A stretch of DNA of 53,885 nt from contig JAPLSB010000010.1 of assembly GCA_026398875.1 (NCBI GenBank), positions 1 to 53,885 on the forward strand. Direction: 5' to 3'. Below are positions 1-12,383 of this stretch, one piece after another (position 1 is the stretch's first letter; each line of letters starts with the position of its first letter). A program made the position numbers and the translations under genes. This DNA is from Gammaproteobacteria bacterium. Its GTDB lineage: Bacteria; Pseudomonadota; Gammaproteobacteria; Nevskiales; Nevskiaceae. The notes under the pieces were generated by a model that was not told the origin of the DNA, made no database searches, and saw only the letters and a list, made by a program, of their open reading frames with translations.

Positions 1-3303
<3,303 letters not shown>

Positions 3304-3384
3304 CCCAGCAGTGATGCGGGCGCATCGGACGTGGCAGTCTCGATTGCCGCATCCGGATGCGCCCACCTCACGGAATCCCGACCG

Positions 3385-3957
3385 ATGAACCGATCGCTGA
3401 AGACACTGCTGATCAGCAGCCTGCTGGCCACCGTCCCGGCCGGCAGCGCCGTGGCCGCTGAGGTCTACAAGCGGCCCGGGCTGTACGCGATCGATGCCGA
3501 AGGCTGGGACCTGCAGCCGGGCAAGGATGGCGCGCTGATCCTGCGCTGCCAGGCCTGCACATCGCCGGTACAGGTACAGATCGACTATTCGCCGGAGCGC
3601 ACTGGCGACGCGGCCAAGGGTGGCAACAAGGCCTTTCTCGGCCGGCTGGACACGGCCGATGCGCAGCAGCAGTTCGCCGAACTGATGGTCGAGGCCAGCC
3701 TGCCGCCGGACACACAGGTTGGCGAGGACGTCGAGATCGAGATCGCGACCGTCAGCAAGGCCAAGGTCGGCGGGCTTGATGTCTTCCAGTACGTCGCGCT
3801 GATCAATGGCGGCGGGCAGATCACGCAGGAAAGTTCGCTGGTGGCGATCCAGCACAACCGCATCGTCAAGGTGGCGCTGAACCACTATCAGGGCGCGCTC
3901 GACGACAGCGACAAGGACCGCATCACGGCATTGTTCAAGAGCCTGAAGTTCGACTGA
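3385..3957 (+). CDS. Small secreted protein of unknown function between gltB and gltD
   Basis: 190 residues. The ATG at 3385 is preferred to the upstream in-frame ATG at 3331 because it begins directly with a signal peptide: MNRSLK, a hydrophobic stretch, then cleavage probably after AVAA at about residue 23. The mature part is mixed alpha/beta with two cysteines in a CQACTSPVQV segment near residue 60. I recognise no family. It lies 81 bp after gltB and 57 bp before gltD on the same strand, so it is probably co-transcribed with both. A periplasmic protein inside the glutamate synthase operon is odd, because GOGAT is cytoplasmic. Function unknown. Confidence 0.8.
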   Translation: MNRSLKTLLISSLLATVPAGSAVAAEVYKRPGLYAIDAEGWDLQPGKDGALILRCQACTSPVQVQIDYSPERTGDAAKGGNKAFLGRLDTADAQQQFAELMVEASLPPDTQVGEDVEIEIATVSKAKVGGLDVFQYVALINGGGQITQESSLVAIQHNRIVKVALNHYQGALDDSDKDRITALFKSLKFD

Positions 3958-4014
3958 CGCGACAGGCGTCGATCGACCACACGATTTCGCATCTCTACAC
4001 CGAGGCAAGACGAC

Positions 4015-5478
4015 ATGGGCAAGACCACCGGCTTCATCGAGTACACCCGCCAGAAGGAGGCCTACATCCCGGCTCCGGAGCGCGTGAAGAACTACAAAGA
4101 GTTCGTCCTGGTGCTCGAGGACGAGAAGGCCAAGACCCAGGCCGCGCGCTGCATGAACTGCGGCACGCCGTTCTGCATGACCGGCTGCCCGGTCAACAAC
4201 ATCATTCCGGACTGGAACGACCTCGTTTATTCGCAGGACTACCGGAACGCGCTCGACACGCTGCACTCCACCAACAACTTCCCGGAGTTCACCGGGCGCG
4301 TCTGCCCTGCCCCGTGCGAAGCCGCGTGCACGCTGAACGTCAACAACGACGCCGTCGGCATCAAGTCGATCGAGAACTTCATCGTCGAGAAGGGCTGGGA
4401 AAACGGCTGGATCGTGCCGCAGCCGGCCACCGTCAAGACCGGCAAGAAGATCGCCATCGTCGGCTCCGGCCCGGCCGGACTCGCCGCCGCGCAGCAGCTG
4501 GTGCGCGCCGGCCATGACGTGACGGTGTTCGAGAAGAACGATCGTCCGGGCGGCCTGCTGCGCTACGGCATCCCCGGCTTCAAGCTGAACAAGGAAGTGG
4601 TCGACCGCCGCCTGGAGCAGCTGAAGGGCGAAGGTGTGGAGTTCCGCACCGGCGTCTGCGTGGCCAGCACCAAGGGCACCACGGTCACCAACTTGGCCAA
4701 GGACACGATCAGCCCGGAAGAACTGAAGGCGCAGTTCGACGCCGTGCTGCTGACCGGCGGCTCCGAGCTGCCGCGTGATCTGCCGGTGCCGGGTCGCGAG
4801 CTGAAGGGCATCCATTTCGCGATGGAATTCCTGCCGCAGCAGAACCGGGTCGATGCCGGCGACAAGGTCAAGAACCAGCTGCGTGCCGACGGCAAGCATG
4901 TCGTGGTGATCGGCGGCGGCGATACCGGTTCCGACTGCGTCGGCACCTCGAACCGCCATGGCGCCGAAAGCGTCGCCCAGTTCGAACTGCTGCCGCAGCC
5001 GCCGGAAACCGAGAACAAGCCGCTGGTGTGGCCGTACTGGCCGACCAAGCTGCGTACCTCGTCGAGCCACGAAGAAGGCTGCAAGCGCGACTGGTCGGTC
5101 GCCACCAAGCGCTTCGAAGGCAGCAATGGCAAGGTCGAAAAGCTGATCGCCTGCCGGCTCGAGTGGAAGGACGGCAAGATGCAGGAAATCCCCGGCTCCG
5201 AGTTCGAGATGAAGGCCGACCTCGTGCTGCTGGCGATGGGCTTCGTGTCGCCGGTCGGCTCGGTGATCGAGGCCTTCGGCATCGACAAGGACGCTCGCGG
5301 CAATGCCAAGGCGACCACCGACGGCGAAGGCTCGTACCGCACCAACGTCGACAAGGTGTTCGCTGCTGGCGACATGCGCCGCGGCCAGTCGCTGGTGGTC
5401 TGGGCGATCCGCGAAGGCCGTCAGGCCGCCCGCGAAGTCGATCAGTTCCTGATGGGCAGCTCCGACCTGCCGCGCTGA
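4015..5478 (+). CDS. gltD: Glutamate synthase small subunit (NADPH dehydrogenase)
   Basis: 487 residues, the usual length. The protein oxidises NADPH on FAD and passes electrons through [4Fe-4S] clusters to GltB. The N-terminal cluster domain shows C46, C49, C54 and C58 (in [12 protein letters not shown]) and C97, C101 and C105 (in [12 protein letters not shown]). The first dinucleotide-binding loop is GSGPAG at residues 150-155, the second is [13 protein letters not shown] near residue 297. The C-terminal FAD motif is [15 protein letters not shown] ribosome-binding site lies ahead of the ATG. A stem-loop terminator follows. Confidence 0.97.
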   Translation: MGKTTGFIEYTRQKEAYIPAPERVKNYKEFVLVLEDEKAKTQAARCMNCGTPFCMTGCPVNNIIPDWNDLVYSQDYRNALDTLHSTNNFPEFTGRVCPAPCEAACTLNVNNDAVGIKSIENFIVEKGWENGWIVPQPATVKTGKKIAIVGSGPAGLAAAQQLVRAGHDVTVFEKNDRPGGLLRYGIPGFKLNKEVVDRRLEQLKGEGVEFRTGVCVASTKGTTVTNLAKDTISPEELKAQFDAVLLTGGSELPRDLPVPGRELKGIHFAMEFLPQQNRVDAGDKVKNQLRADGKHVVVIGGGDTGSDCVGTSNRHGAESVAQFELLPQPPETENKPLVWPYWPTKLRTSSSHEEGCKRDWSVATKRFEGSNGKVEKLIACRLEWKDGKMQEIPGSEFEMKADLVLLAMGFVSPVGSVIEAFGIDKDARGNAKATTDGEGSYRTNVDKVFAAGDMRRGQSLVVWAIREGRQAAREVDQFLMGSSDLPR

Positions 5479-5500
5479 TTCCAGCGCGGTTGCGACCAAC

Positions 5501-5521
5501 AGGCCCGCCATGTGCGGGCCT
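5501..5521. terminator. Stem-loop terminator between gltD and a convergent gene
   Basis: A perfect 8-bp inverted repeat, AGGCCCGC/GCGGGCCT (5501-5508 and 5514-5521), encloses a 5-base loop. It lies 22 bp after the gltD stop and before the end of the opposing gene at 5558. The following T stretch is weak (GTCTCGTTT), so termination may be only partly intrinsic. Confidence 0.7.
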
Positions 5522-5557
5522 GTCTCGTTTCCGGGGTTGGTCCGCGCTGGGTGCGGC

Positions 5558-6718
5558 TCAGCGCAAGCCAGGCGCCTGCGGCAATTGCATCCACTGGCGC
5601 ACTTGGGTCTGCCAGTGCTGCAGTTCCAGCGCGAGCCAATGGTGCGCTGAAATGATCGGCGGGCCGCCATCGACCGAAAGCACGGACGCCGGCAGTTCGG
5701 CAACCGCCTTCGTCCGCCGGCGCTTTCGTGCGGGTGCCTGCTCGTCGGCCTCGGGATCATCGTCATCATCCGGCTTCATGTCGGTCGGACTGTCGTCGTC
5801 CGCTCCGTCGTCATCGCTGGCTTCATCGACATCGTCCGGAGACGCAGCATCGTCGCGCGCCGGGCCGAAGATCAGCAGGCCGGACAGCAGGAAGCTTTGC
5901 ATCGGCCACAGCCCGGCCGGGTCCAGCACCGCCTGGAAGCGCGCAGTCTGTCCGGCCAGTGCTGCCGCAGCGTCCGGGTAGTCGAGATCGACCGGCATGC
6001 GCGCCAGCTGCTCCAGCGCAGCGATGATCGAATCGAGCAGCGCGGTATCGAGCCGGACCGGACCCGACTGGCGCTGCACGCTGAGCCCGAGCGTGATCTC
6101 GACCTGCTGCGTGTCGAGCCCCTGCACGGTGCCGCGGACCAGCAGCTGCAGCAGCTCGCCCGGCGCACGCGGCACGGCGGCGGTGCTGATGGCCTGGCCG
6201 GCGCGGTCCGGCGCGTCGAAAGCCAGTAACTGCAAGCGCTCCGGCGCCTCGCCGGTCAGTCCGGACAGCAGATCCAGCATCAAGGCGGCTGCCGGCCGAT
6301 GGCGGGCAGTCACCGGATCGGCGCGCAACGCGGCCAGCGCCGGCGACAGCGTCAGCCGATCGGCCGCGCGAATGGCCTGCGAAACGCCTGCCGTGGCCAG
6401 CGCCGTCAACGGCATCGCGGCGGCCACCGCAGCAGACGGGCCAGGGCCTCGATTCAGCACCGCCGCGATGATCGTGGCGGCTGGCGCAGTGTTTTCCGCT
6501 GGCAGCGTCGCTGGCGGTATCGGCAGCGGCTGCCCCTGCGGCACCGGGATGCCGGCAGCACGTCCGGACGAAACCAGATGGTCCAGCGCCGTCCATGGCG
6601 TCGCGGCGGCGATCGCGGCGGCTTGCAGCAGCAGCGCCGGATCGGCCGCCAGCGCCCGGGTCGGCAGGCTTGGCGGAAGCAGGGGTGCCGCTGCCGGCGG
6701 CGGAGTCAGGATCTGCAC
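5558..6718 (-). CDS. Protein of unknown function with acidic/basic low-complexity segment
   Basis: 386 residues from a GTG at 6718. That start is chosen because GGGAGG lies 5 bases upstream of it, and because the frame extended to 6862 would overlap the start of yceH and encode an unlikely arginine-rich lead. The N-terminal half is rich in Ala, Pro and Leu (TPPPAAAPLLPPSLP...). The middle (about residues 190-285) looks folded. Around residue 300 there is an Asp/Glu-rich tract (DDVDEASDDDGADDD, PDDDDDPEADE) followed by a basic ARKRRRTKA patch, then a conserved-looking tail with several Trp residues (HHWLALELQHWQTQVRQWM). The Pro/Ala-rich head with a compact C-terminal half recalls FliK-type secreted length-control proteins, but no diagnostic motif is visible and no flagellar genes are nearby. 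I cannot assign a function. Confidence 0.7.
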   Translation of the reverse strand: MQILTPPPAAAPLLPPSLPTRALAADPALLLQAAAIAAATPWTALDHLVSSGRAAGIPVPQGQPLPIPPATLPAENTAPAATIIAAVLNRGPGPSAAVAAAMPLTALATAGVSQAIRAADRLTLSPALAALRADPVTARHRPAAALMLDLLSGLTGEAPERLQLLAFDAPDRAGQAISTAAVPRAPGELLQLLVRGTVQGLDTQQVEITLGLSVQRQSGPVRLDTALLDSIIAALEQLARMPVDLDYPDAAAALAGQTARFQAVLDPAGLWPMQSFLLSGLLIFGPARDDAASPDDVDEASDDDGADDDSPTDMKPDDDDDPEADEQAPARKRRRTKAVAELPASVLSVDGGPPIISAHHWLALELQHWQTQVRQWMQLPQAPGLR

Positions 6719-6852
6719 GCCGGCCTCCCGTGATGCCGAGCGCCCACGCCGGCCCCGATGGCCGGACGCTGCCCGGTCCGAACTTAACGGCCGAACCGTC
6801 CGGGGCTTGAGCCGCCACTGCCAATGCCGGCGCACGCGGCGATAATGGCCGC

Positions 6853-7524
6853 ATGAGCGCACCGATCCTGCTGTCCCCGACTGAAGCCCGCGTGCTGGCA
6901 GTGCTGGTCGAGAAATCGATCACCACGCCGCAGTACTACCCGATGACCGTCAACGCCGTGATGATGGCGGCGAACCAGAAGAACTCGCGGCATCCGGTGA
7001 TGAGCCTGACCGAAGGTGAAGCCGGTGCGGCGCTGAACCAGCTCGAGGCCGAAAAGTTCGCGACCCGCGACGACAACGCCGGCCGGGTCCCGAAATGGCG
7101 GCATCGCTTCCAGCATCAGCTGCTGCTGAAGGCGCCGACCATGGCGGTGCTGGCGACGCTGATGCTGCGCGGCCCGCAGACCCCGGCCGAACTGCGCGCC
7201 AACGCCGCCGTGCTCAATGGCCCGACCGATGCCGACGGCGTGCAGGCAGCGCTGGATGACCTCGCCGATCGCGCCCAGCCGATGGTGATGCTGCTGCCGC
7301 GCCTGCCCGGGCAGGCTGCCGCCCGCTACGCCCATCTGCTGTCCGGCAAGCCGGAGCTGCCGGCGGTCGACAGTGCAGCAACGACGGCAGCAGCGCCGCG
7401 CGCGGCCAGCAGTGCTCCGTCCGGCAACGGCATGGAACGTCTGGCGCAGCTGGAAGCGCGGGTGCTGGAGCTGGAAGCGCGGCTGGCTGAGCTGGACAGC
7501 CGTCTGAGCGCGGCCGGCGGCTGA
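6853..7524 (+). CDS. yceH: YceH family protein (DUF480/UPF0502)
   Basis: 223 residues. The start MSAPILLSPTEARVLAVLVE and the run KSITTPQYYPMTVNAV followed by ANQKNSRHPVM are the hallmark N-terminal segment of this family, which is built from two winged-helix domains. The two domains occupy about residues 1-90 and 95-165. After an Ala-rich linker, the C-terminus (about 190-220) is a short heptad coiled coil, LEARVLELEARLAELDSRL. The biochemical role of the family is not established. The gene is divergent from the unknown gene at 5558-6718 and convergent with coq7. Confidence 0.9.
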   Translation: MSAPILLSPTEARVLAVLVEKSITTPQYYPMTVNAVMMAANQKNSRHPVMSLTEGEAGAALNQLEAEKFATRDDNAGRVPKWRHRFQHQLLLKAPTMAVLATLMLRGPQTPAELRANAAVLNGPTDADGVQAALDDLADRAQPMVMLLPRLPGQAAARYAHLLSGKPELPAVDSAATTAAAPRAASSAPSGNGMERLAQLEARVLELEARLAELDSRLSAAGG

Positions 7525-7553
7525 GCTTCAGGCCGGCACGCGCTCTTGCCGGA

Positions 7554-8258
7554 TCACAGCCGGTAGGCGCCGAACTTCATGACCTGGGAAATCCCGGCCA
7601 TGACGCGCTTGACCGGTGCGGGTACCGGGCTGGCACCGGCTTCGGCCGCTTCCTCGCCATGGCGTGCCTCGTCGACCCGCATTGCTTCGACGATCGCCCG
7701 CGAACGGCGATCCTGACGCGGCAGCTGACCGAGGTGCTCGTTGAGATGCTCGACGACCTGCCGCTCGGTCTCCTCGACGAAGCCGAGGCTGGCCTTGTCG
7801 CCAACCAGCCCGGCTGCCGCGCCGATGACGAACGAACCGGCGTACCACAGCGGGCTCAGCAGGCTCGGCTTTTCGCCCAGTTCCCGCAGGCGGGCATCGC
7901 ACCACTGCAGATGATTGCGCTCCTCGCCGGCGGCACGCAGCAGATGCTCGCGCACCGCGCCATCGCGCGCGACCAGCGCCTGCCCGTGGTACAGCGCCTG
8001 CGCCGACACTTCACCGGCGTGGTTGACGCGCATCAGCCCGGCCGCGTGCTTGCGCTCGCGCTCGTCGAGCGGCGCCTCGGCGACGCGTTCGGCGGGATAT
8101 CGGCTCGGCGGGTGGCTAGCCGGGCTGCTCAACGACGATGCCAGCGGGCCGCGGGCCAGCAGTTTCAGGCCCTTGCCAAGCTGCATCAGTGCCCGGTCGG
8201 CGGGGGTGTAGTCGCGGTGACTGTCGGTGTCGGCTGCTGCGTGGAAAGACGTTGCCAT
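7554..8258 (-). CDS. coq7: Ubiquinone biosynthesis hydroxylase, COQ7 type
   Basis: 234 residues. This di-iron monooxygenase carries out the last ring hydroxylation (C6 position) in ubiquinone synthesis at the inner membrane. The ferritin-like four-helix ligand set is visible: [14 protein letters not shown] around residues 79-92 (E83), EERNHLQW at 112-119 (EExxH), a central helix with a conserved Glu ([13 protein letters not shown]), and the last EARHGEEA motif. The first 60 residues are a variable lead. Some gammaproteobacteria use the flavin enzyme UbiF instead of COQ7 for this step, so its presence is a useful lineage hint. It converges on yceH with 29 bp between stops. Confidence 0.95.
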   Translation of the reverse strand: MATSFHAAADTDSHRDYTPADRALMQLGKGLKLLARGPLASSLSSPASHPPSRYPAERVAEAPLDERERKHAAGLMRVNHAGEVSAQALYHGQALVARDGAVREHLLRAAGEERNHLQWCDARLRELGEKPSLLSPLWYAGSFVIGAAAGLVGDKASLGFVEETERQVVEHLNEHLGQLPRQDRRSRAIVEAMRVDEARHGEEAAEAGASPVPAPVKRVMAGISQVMKFGAYRL

Positions 8259-8356
8259 TTGTGGCGCTCCAAGGTTTTTCCTATTCTGCGGGGGTTATCC
8301 GCCACCCGCCACCGAGCCCGGTGCCGTTATCGTGGCTACCCCTTCCGGAACCCAAC

Positions 8357-10063
8357 ATGAAACTTCCGCTGCTTGACCGGCTGGCGCTGGTGCTCGCGGT
8401 GCTGGCATCGTCGTCCGCGATCGCTGCCGAGCCCGCTGCCACACCGTACGCCGCTGCTGGCCTGCCGCCGGCCGTGGCCGCCGCTGCCGCCGGGATCGAC
8501 GCCGAGCGCATTCGCAGCCATGTCCGCTTCCTGTCCCACGACCTGCTCGAAGGCCGCGGCACCGGCAGCCGCGGCGGCGACATCGCCGCCGAGTATCTCG
8601 CCACGCAGTTCGCGCTGGCCGGCCTGAAGCCGGCCGGCGACGACGGCAGCTACCTGCAGAAGGTGCGCTTTGCCGGTTCGCAGACGCTCGACACCAGCAG
8701 CCTGTCGTTCGCCCCGAACGACGGCGAGGCACTGCCGCTGAAGCTGTTCGATGACTATGTGGTGTCGAACCACACGCTGACCGAGAACGTCCGCATCGAT
8801 GCGCCGCTGGTGTTCGTCGGCTACGGCATCGAGGCACCCGAGTACCAGTGGGACGACTACAAGGGCGTCGACGTGCGCGGCAAGATCGCGCTGATCATCA
8901 TCAACGAGCCGCCATCGACCGACCCGAAGTTCTTCAAGGGCGAAGCACTGACCTACTACGGCCGCTGGACCTACAAGTACGAGCAGGCCGCTCGCAAGGG
9001 CGCGGTCGGCGCGCTGATCATCCATCGCGATGATCTGGCCAGCTATCCGTGGTCGGTGGTGAAAAGCTCATGGAGCAACGAAGCGATCGCGCTGGCCGAT
9101 GATCCGCGCCAGAAGCTGCAGGCCGCCGCCTGGGTGCAGCTGGAAGTCGCCCGACTGTTGCTGACGCTGTCCGGCCGCGAACTCGACGAGACGATCCGGC
9201 TGGCCGGCACGCGCGAGTTCAAGGCCTTCGAGCTTCCGGTGAAGATGCGGGCCACCGTCGACAGCCGCGTGCGCCGCTTCGAATCAAGCAATGTCGTGGC
9301 GATACTGCCCGGCGCCGATAAGGGCGCTGCCCGGCAGGCGGTGCTGTACAGCGCCCACTACGACCATCTCGGCATGGTGCCGGACATGCCGGGCGACAAC
9401 ATCTTCAACGGCGCGATCGACAACGCCACCGGCTGCGCGGTGGTGCTGGAACTGGCACGCGCCTTTGCCGCGATGAAGGCCAGCAGCGGCACGCTGCCGC
9501 CACATCCGGTGATCTTCGCGGCGGTCACCGCCGAGGAGAAGGGCCTGCTGGGCTCGAAGTATCTCGGCGAGCATCCGCCGCTGCCGATCGGCCAGATCGG
9601 TCTGAACCTGAACTTCGACAGCTTCGCGCCGCTGGGCATGCCGGAAAGCGTGAAGATGCTTGGCTCCGAGCGGCTCAGCTTCTTCCCGACGGTGGAAAAG
9701 ACCGCCAAGGCGTTCCGGCTGGCGATCGAACCGGACTCGCGGCCGCTGGCCGGCAGCTACTACCGTTCGGATCACTTCAGCATGGCTCGGGTCGGCGTGC
9801 CGGCGTTCTCGGTCAGCCTCGGCGACAAGTTCGCCGGCCAGACCCGTGAATGGGGTCAGGAGCGCGCGCGCGACTACACGGCCAAGAACTACCACCAGCC
9901 CAGCGACGAGTACCGCGCCGACATGGATTTCACGTCGAGCGTGGCGATCGCCCGCTTCGGCCTGGCGCTCGGCTGGGAAGCGCTGAGCGCCGCGAAGCCC
10001 ATCACCTGGCTGCCGGGTGACGAGTTCGAGGCGGTGCGCCTGAAGAGCGAACGCAACCCGTGA
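8357..10063 (+). CDS. Secreted M28-family metallopeptidase with PA domain
   Basis: 568 residues from the ATG at 8357. The longer in-frame extension upstream lacks a signal, whereas MKLPLLDRLALVLAVLASSSAIAAEP is a clear signal peptide. The enzyme is a predicted periplasmic or extracellular di-zinc aminopeptidase. A protease-associated (PA) insert lies around residues 150-290. The zinc site is readable: H in SAHYDHLG, D in GAIDNATGC, the catalytic E pair in TAEEKGLLG, D in NLNFDS, and H in YYRSDHFS, with a final H in NYHQPSDEY. It is followed 19 bp later by the FadE-like gene, possibly co-transcribed. Confidence 0.93.
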   Translation: MKLPLLDRLALVLAVLASSSAIAAEPAATPYAAAGLPPAVAAAAAGIDAERIRSHVRFLSHDLLEGRGTGSRGGDIAAEYLATQFALAGLKPAGDDGSYLQKVRFAGSQTLDTSSLSFAPNDGEALPLKLFDDYVVSNHTLTENVRIDAPLVFVGYGIEAPEYQWDDYKGVDVRGKIALIIINEPPSTDPKFFKGEALTYYGRWTYKYEQAARKGAVGALIIHRDDLASYPWSVVKSSWSNEAIALADDPRQKLQAAAWVQLEVARLLLTLSGRELDETIRLAGTREFKAFELPVKMRATVDSRVRRFESSNVVAILPGADKGAARQAVLYSAHYDHLGMVPDMPGDNIFNGAIDNATGCAVVLELARAFAAMKASSGTLPPHPVIFAAVTAEEKGLLGSKYLGEHPPLPIGQIGLNLNFDSFAPLGMPESVKMLGSERLSFFPTVEKTAKAFRLAIEPDSRPLAGSYYRSDHFSMARVGVPAFSVSLGDKFAGQTREWGQERARDYTAKNYHQPSDEYRADMDFTSSVAIARFGLALGWEALSAAKPITWLPGDEFEAVRLKSERNP

Positions 10064-10082
10064 CGGCGAGCCCGCGCAGCGC

Positions 10083-12368
10083 ATGACCTACTGGCTGCTG
10101 TTCTTCCTGATTGCCATCGTAGCGCTGGCCTATGCCCGCGCCGGTACCCGCACGACCAGCGCCGTGCTGGCGTCGGTGGTGCTGTTCTACGGCGTGTTCG
10201 GCGACTCGCTGATCGTCTTCCTGCTGCTGCTGACGACCGGCGTGGTCGTGCTGGTGCCGCTGAACCTGCCGGTGCTGCGCCAGGAGTGGCTGTCGCGGCC
10301 GCTGTTCCTGCATTTCCGCCGCATGCTGTCGCGCCTCGACGAACGCCAGCTGATCGCGCTGTCGTCATCGGGCAGCGGCTGGGAAGCGCAGCTGTTCAAC
10401 GGCACACCGGACTGGACCCGCTTCCACGAGGACTACAGCGCCCGCCTGACCCCGGACGAGCGCACGCTGCTGGAAGGCCCGCTCGCCGAGTTCTGCAGCC
10501 GCTACACGCGCGATCCCGAAGCCGGCCCCGCGACCCAGGCGCGGCTGCGCGCCTACGGTCTGCACGGTCTGGCCATCGACAGCGTCCACGGCGGCCGCGG
10601 CCTGTCCGGCCTTGGGCAATCGGCGGCGCTGGCGCGGCTCACTGCCAGCACCGGCCGAAAGCTGGCACTGCGCATCGGCAACGCACCGCGTCTGGCCTGG
10701 ATCGAAGCGCTGCAGCGGCACGGCACGGCGGCCCAGCAAAGCCACTGGCTGCCGCTGCTGGCCGCCGGTGCCCAGTTGCAGACCGCCGAAGCCGGCGCCG
10801 TGGTCGGCGATGCCGTGGTCGAGTCCGGCCATGACGGCCCGCTGCTGCAGCTGGAAGTGAATGTCGCGATCGACGCCGATGCCGACCTCGTCGGCCTGTG
10901 TGTCGATCTGCGCGATCCGGCCGGCCGGCTTGGTCCCGATGCCGCCACCGGCCCGACCTGGCTGCTGATCGATGCCGCGCAGCTGCGCGATGCGCCGACC
11001 CGGCTTCGGGTCGGCTTCGATGCGGTGATCGGTGGCCGCGAGCAGATCGGCGCCGCCGCCAGCCACGCGGCCGAAAGCCGCGCCGTGGCCGACGCCATCG
11101 CGCCGGCCGCGATCCATGCCGGCAGTGCCACCGCGCTGGCGCTGGCCAGCGGCAGCCTGGCCCGGCTGCGCATGCCGTTCGGCGAAGCGCTGGGCAACCG
11201 CGCGATGGCCGAGGAAGCGCTGGCCACGCTGGCATCCCGCGCCTGGGCCGCACAGGCGCTGGCCACGGCCAGCGCGCGGGCCGTCGATCTCGGCGAAAAG
11301 CCCTACGCCGCCGCCGCCTTTGCGCGCACGCTGGGCCTGCTGCAGGCGCGGGAATGTGCTGCGGCGGCACGCGATCTCGGCGTCGACCGGACACTGCTGG
11401 CGGCGCGGGTCGACGATGCCGACGAACCGGCCAGCGATGGCACCGAGCCGACCTTGCTGGCGCGCCCGGACCTGTACAGCGCCTGCGTGCTGCGCAGCCA
11501 TGCCGCGTTCATGGCCGCGCTCGGCGCTGCCCGGGACCCGAACCCGGCCACTGCACTCACCCGCTTCGACGACGCGCTGTGGACCCATGTCGGCCACCTG
11601 TTCGGCACCGCCACGCAAGCGTTCGCGCTGGGCCTGACTGCCGGCAGCAGCCTGTTCGGCAACAGCAGCACCGAAGCCCAGCATCTGCGCCGCATCAATC
11701 GCTACAGCGCCGCGCTGGCCTTTGCTGCCGACATCGCCCTGAGCCTGCTGGCACGCGAACTCGGTTCGCGTCGTCCATACACGGCCTTGCGCGCCGTGCG
11801 CGAAGCCTCGCGGCGCAGCCTGACCACCTGGCTTGGCGACGCGCTGGCCCAGCTCTATCTGGCCAGTGCCGCGCTGCGGCAGTTCGACGAAGGCGATGCC
11901 CACGCCGACGAACGCGCGGTGCTGGAGCTGGTCTGCACCGATGCCTTTGCCGCCTGCGAGGAAGCGCTTGACCGGCTGATCCGGCACCTGTCGTCGCCGC
12001 TGCTGGCGACGCTGACCCGGCTGATCGTGATGCCGCTCGGCGCCAGCCGCCGTGCCCCGCGCGAGCTGACGCAGCGCAGTGTCGCGACCCAGCTGCAGAG
12101 CGACAGCCGCCTGCGCGAACGGCTGGGCGAACGCGTCGGCCTGCCGGCCGATGCCAGCCCCTGGCCGCTGCTCGATGAAGCCCTGCGCCTGCAGGCGGAC
12201 GCCAGCGCCATCGAAGAGCGGCTGAGCAAGGCCAGCAGCGGACGCATGCCGCGGCACCTGCCGACCCGAATCAACGAAGCCCGCAGCGCCGGGCAGATCG
12301 ACGACGCCGAAGCGCAGGCGCTGCACGACTGGCTGCGCGCCGCCCGACGCATCCATCTGACGACCTGA
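10083..12368 (+). CDS. FadE-like membrane protein with degenerate acyl-CoA dehydrogenase core
   Basis: 761 residues, about 50 shorter than E. coli FadE (814). Two N-terminal membrane segments (about 1-60) and the LSRPLFLHFRRMLSRLD region match FadE, as does the C-terminal DUF1974 part: FDDALWTHVGHLFG, INRYSAALAFAADIALSLL, WLGDALAQLYLASAALRQFDEGD. The region that should hold FAD and the acyl-CoA site is poorly kept. The family's substrate-loop TSPEAGSDAG is reduced to TAEAGAVVGDAV, GGKGI is replaced by RDLGVD, and the AITVEGANILTR segment with its catalytic glutamate is not recognisable. FadE catalyses the first step of fatty-acid beta-oxidation; this paralogue may be catalytically dead or altered. 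It is followed 15 bp later by the GlpD-like gene. Confidence 0.8.
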   Translation: MTYWLLFFLIAIVALAYARAGTRTTSAVLASVVLFYGVFGDSLIVFLLLLTTGVVVLVPLNLPVLRQEWLSRPLFLHFRRMLSRLDERQLIALSSSGSGWEAQLFNGTPDWTRFHEDYSARLTPDERTLLEGPLAEFCSRYTRDPEAGPATQARLRAYGLHGLAIDSVHGGRGLSGLGQSAALARLTASTGRKLALRIGNAPRLAWIEALQRHGTAAQQSHWLPLLAAGAQLQTAEAGAVVGDAVVESGHDGPLLQLEVNVAIDADADLVGLCVDLRDPAGRLGPDAATGPTWLLIDAAQLRDAPTRLRVGFDAVIGGREQIGAAASHAAESRAVADAIAPAAIHAGSATALALASGSLARLRMPFGEALGNRAMAEEALATLASRAWAAQALATASARAVDLGEKPYAAAAFARTLGLLQARECAAAARDLGVDRTLLAARVDDADEPASDGTEPTLLARPDLYSACVLRSHAAFMAALGAARDPNPATALTRFDDALWTHVGHLFGTATQAFALGLTAGSSLFGNSSTEAQHLRRINRYSAALAFAADIALSLLARELGSRRPYTALRAVREASRRSLTTWLGDALAQLYLASAALRQFDEGDAHADERAVLELVCTDAFAACEEALDRLIRHLSSPLLATLTRLIVMPLGASRRAPRELTQRSVATQLQSDSRLRERLGERVGLPADASPWPLLDEALRLQADASAIEERLSKASSGRMPRHLPTRINEARSAGQIDDAEAQALHDWLRAARRIHLTT

Positions 12369-12383
12369 GCACACCGCACCGCC

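Noticed and set aside
8281..8356. TATCCGC operator upstream of the M28 peptidase
   Set aside because: A single half-site at about 8297 without an inverted partner can arise by chance.
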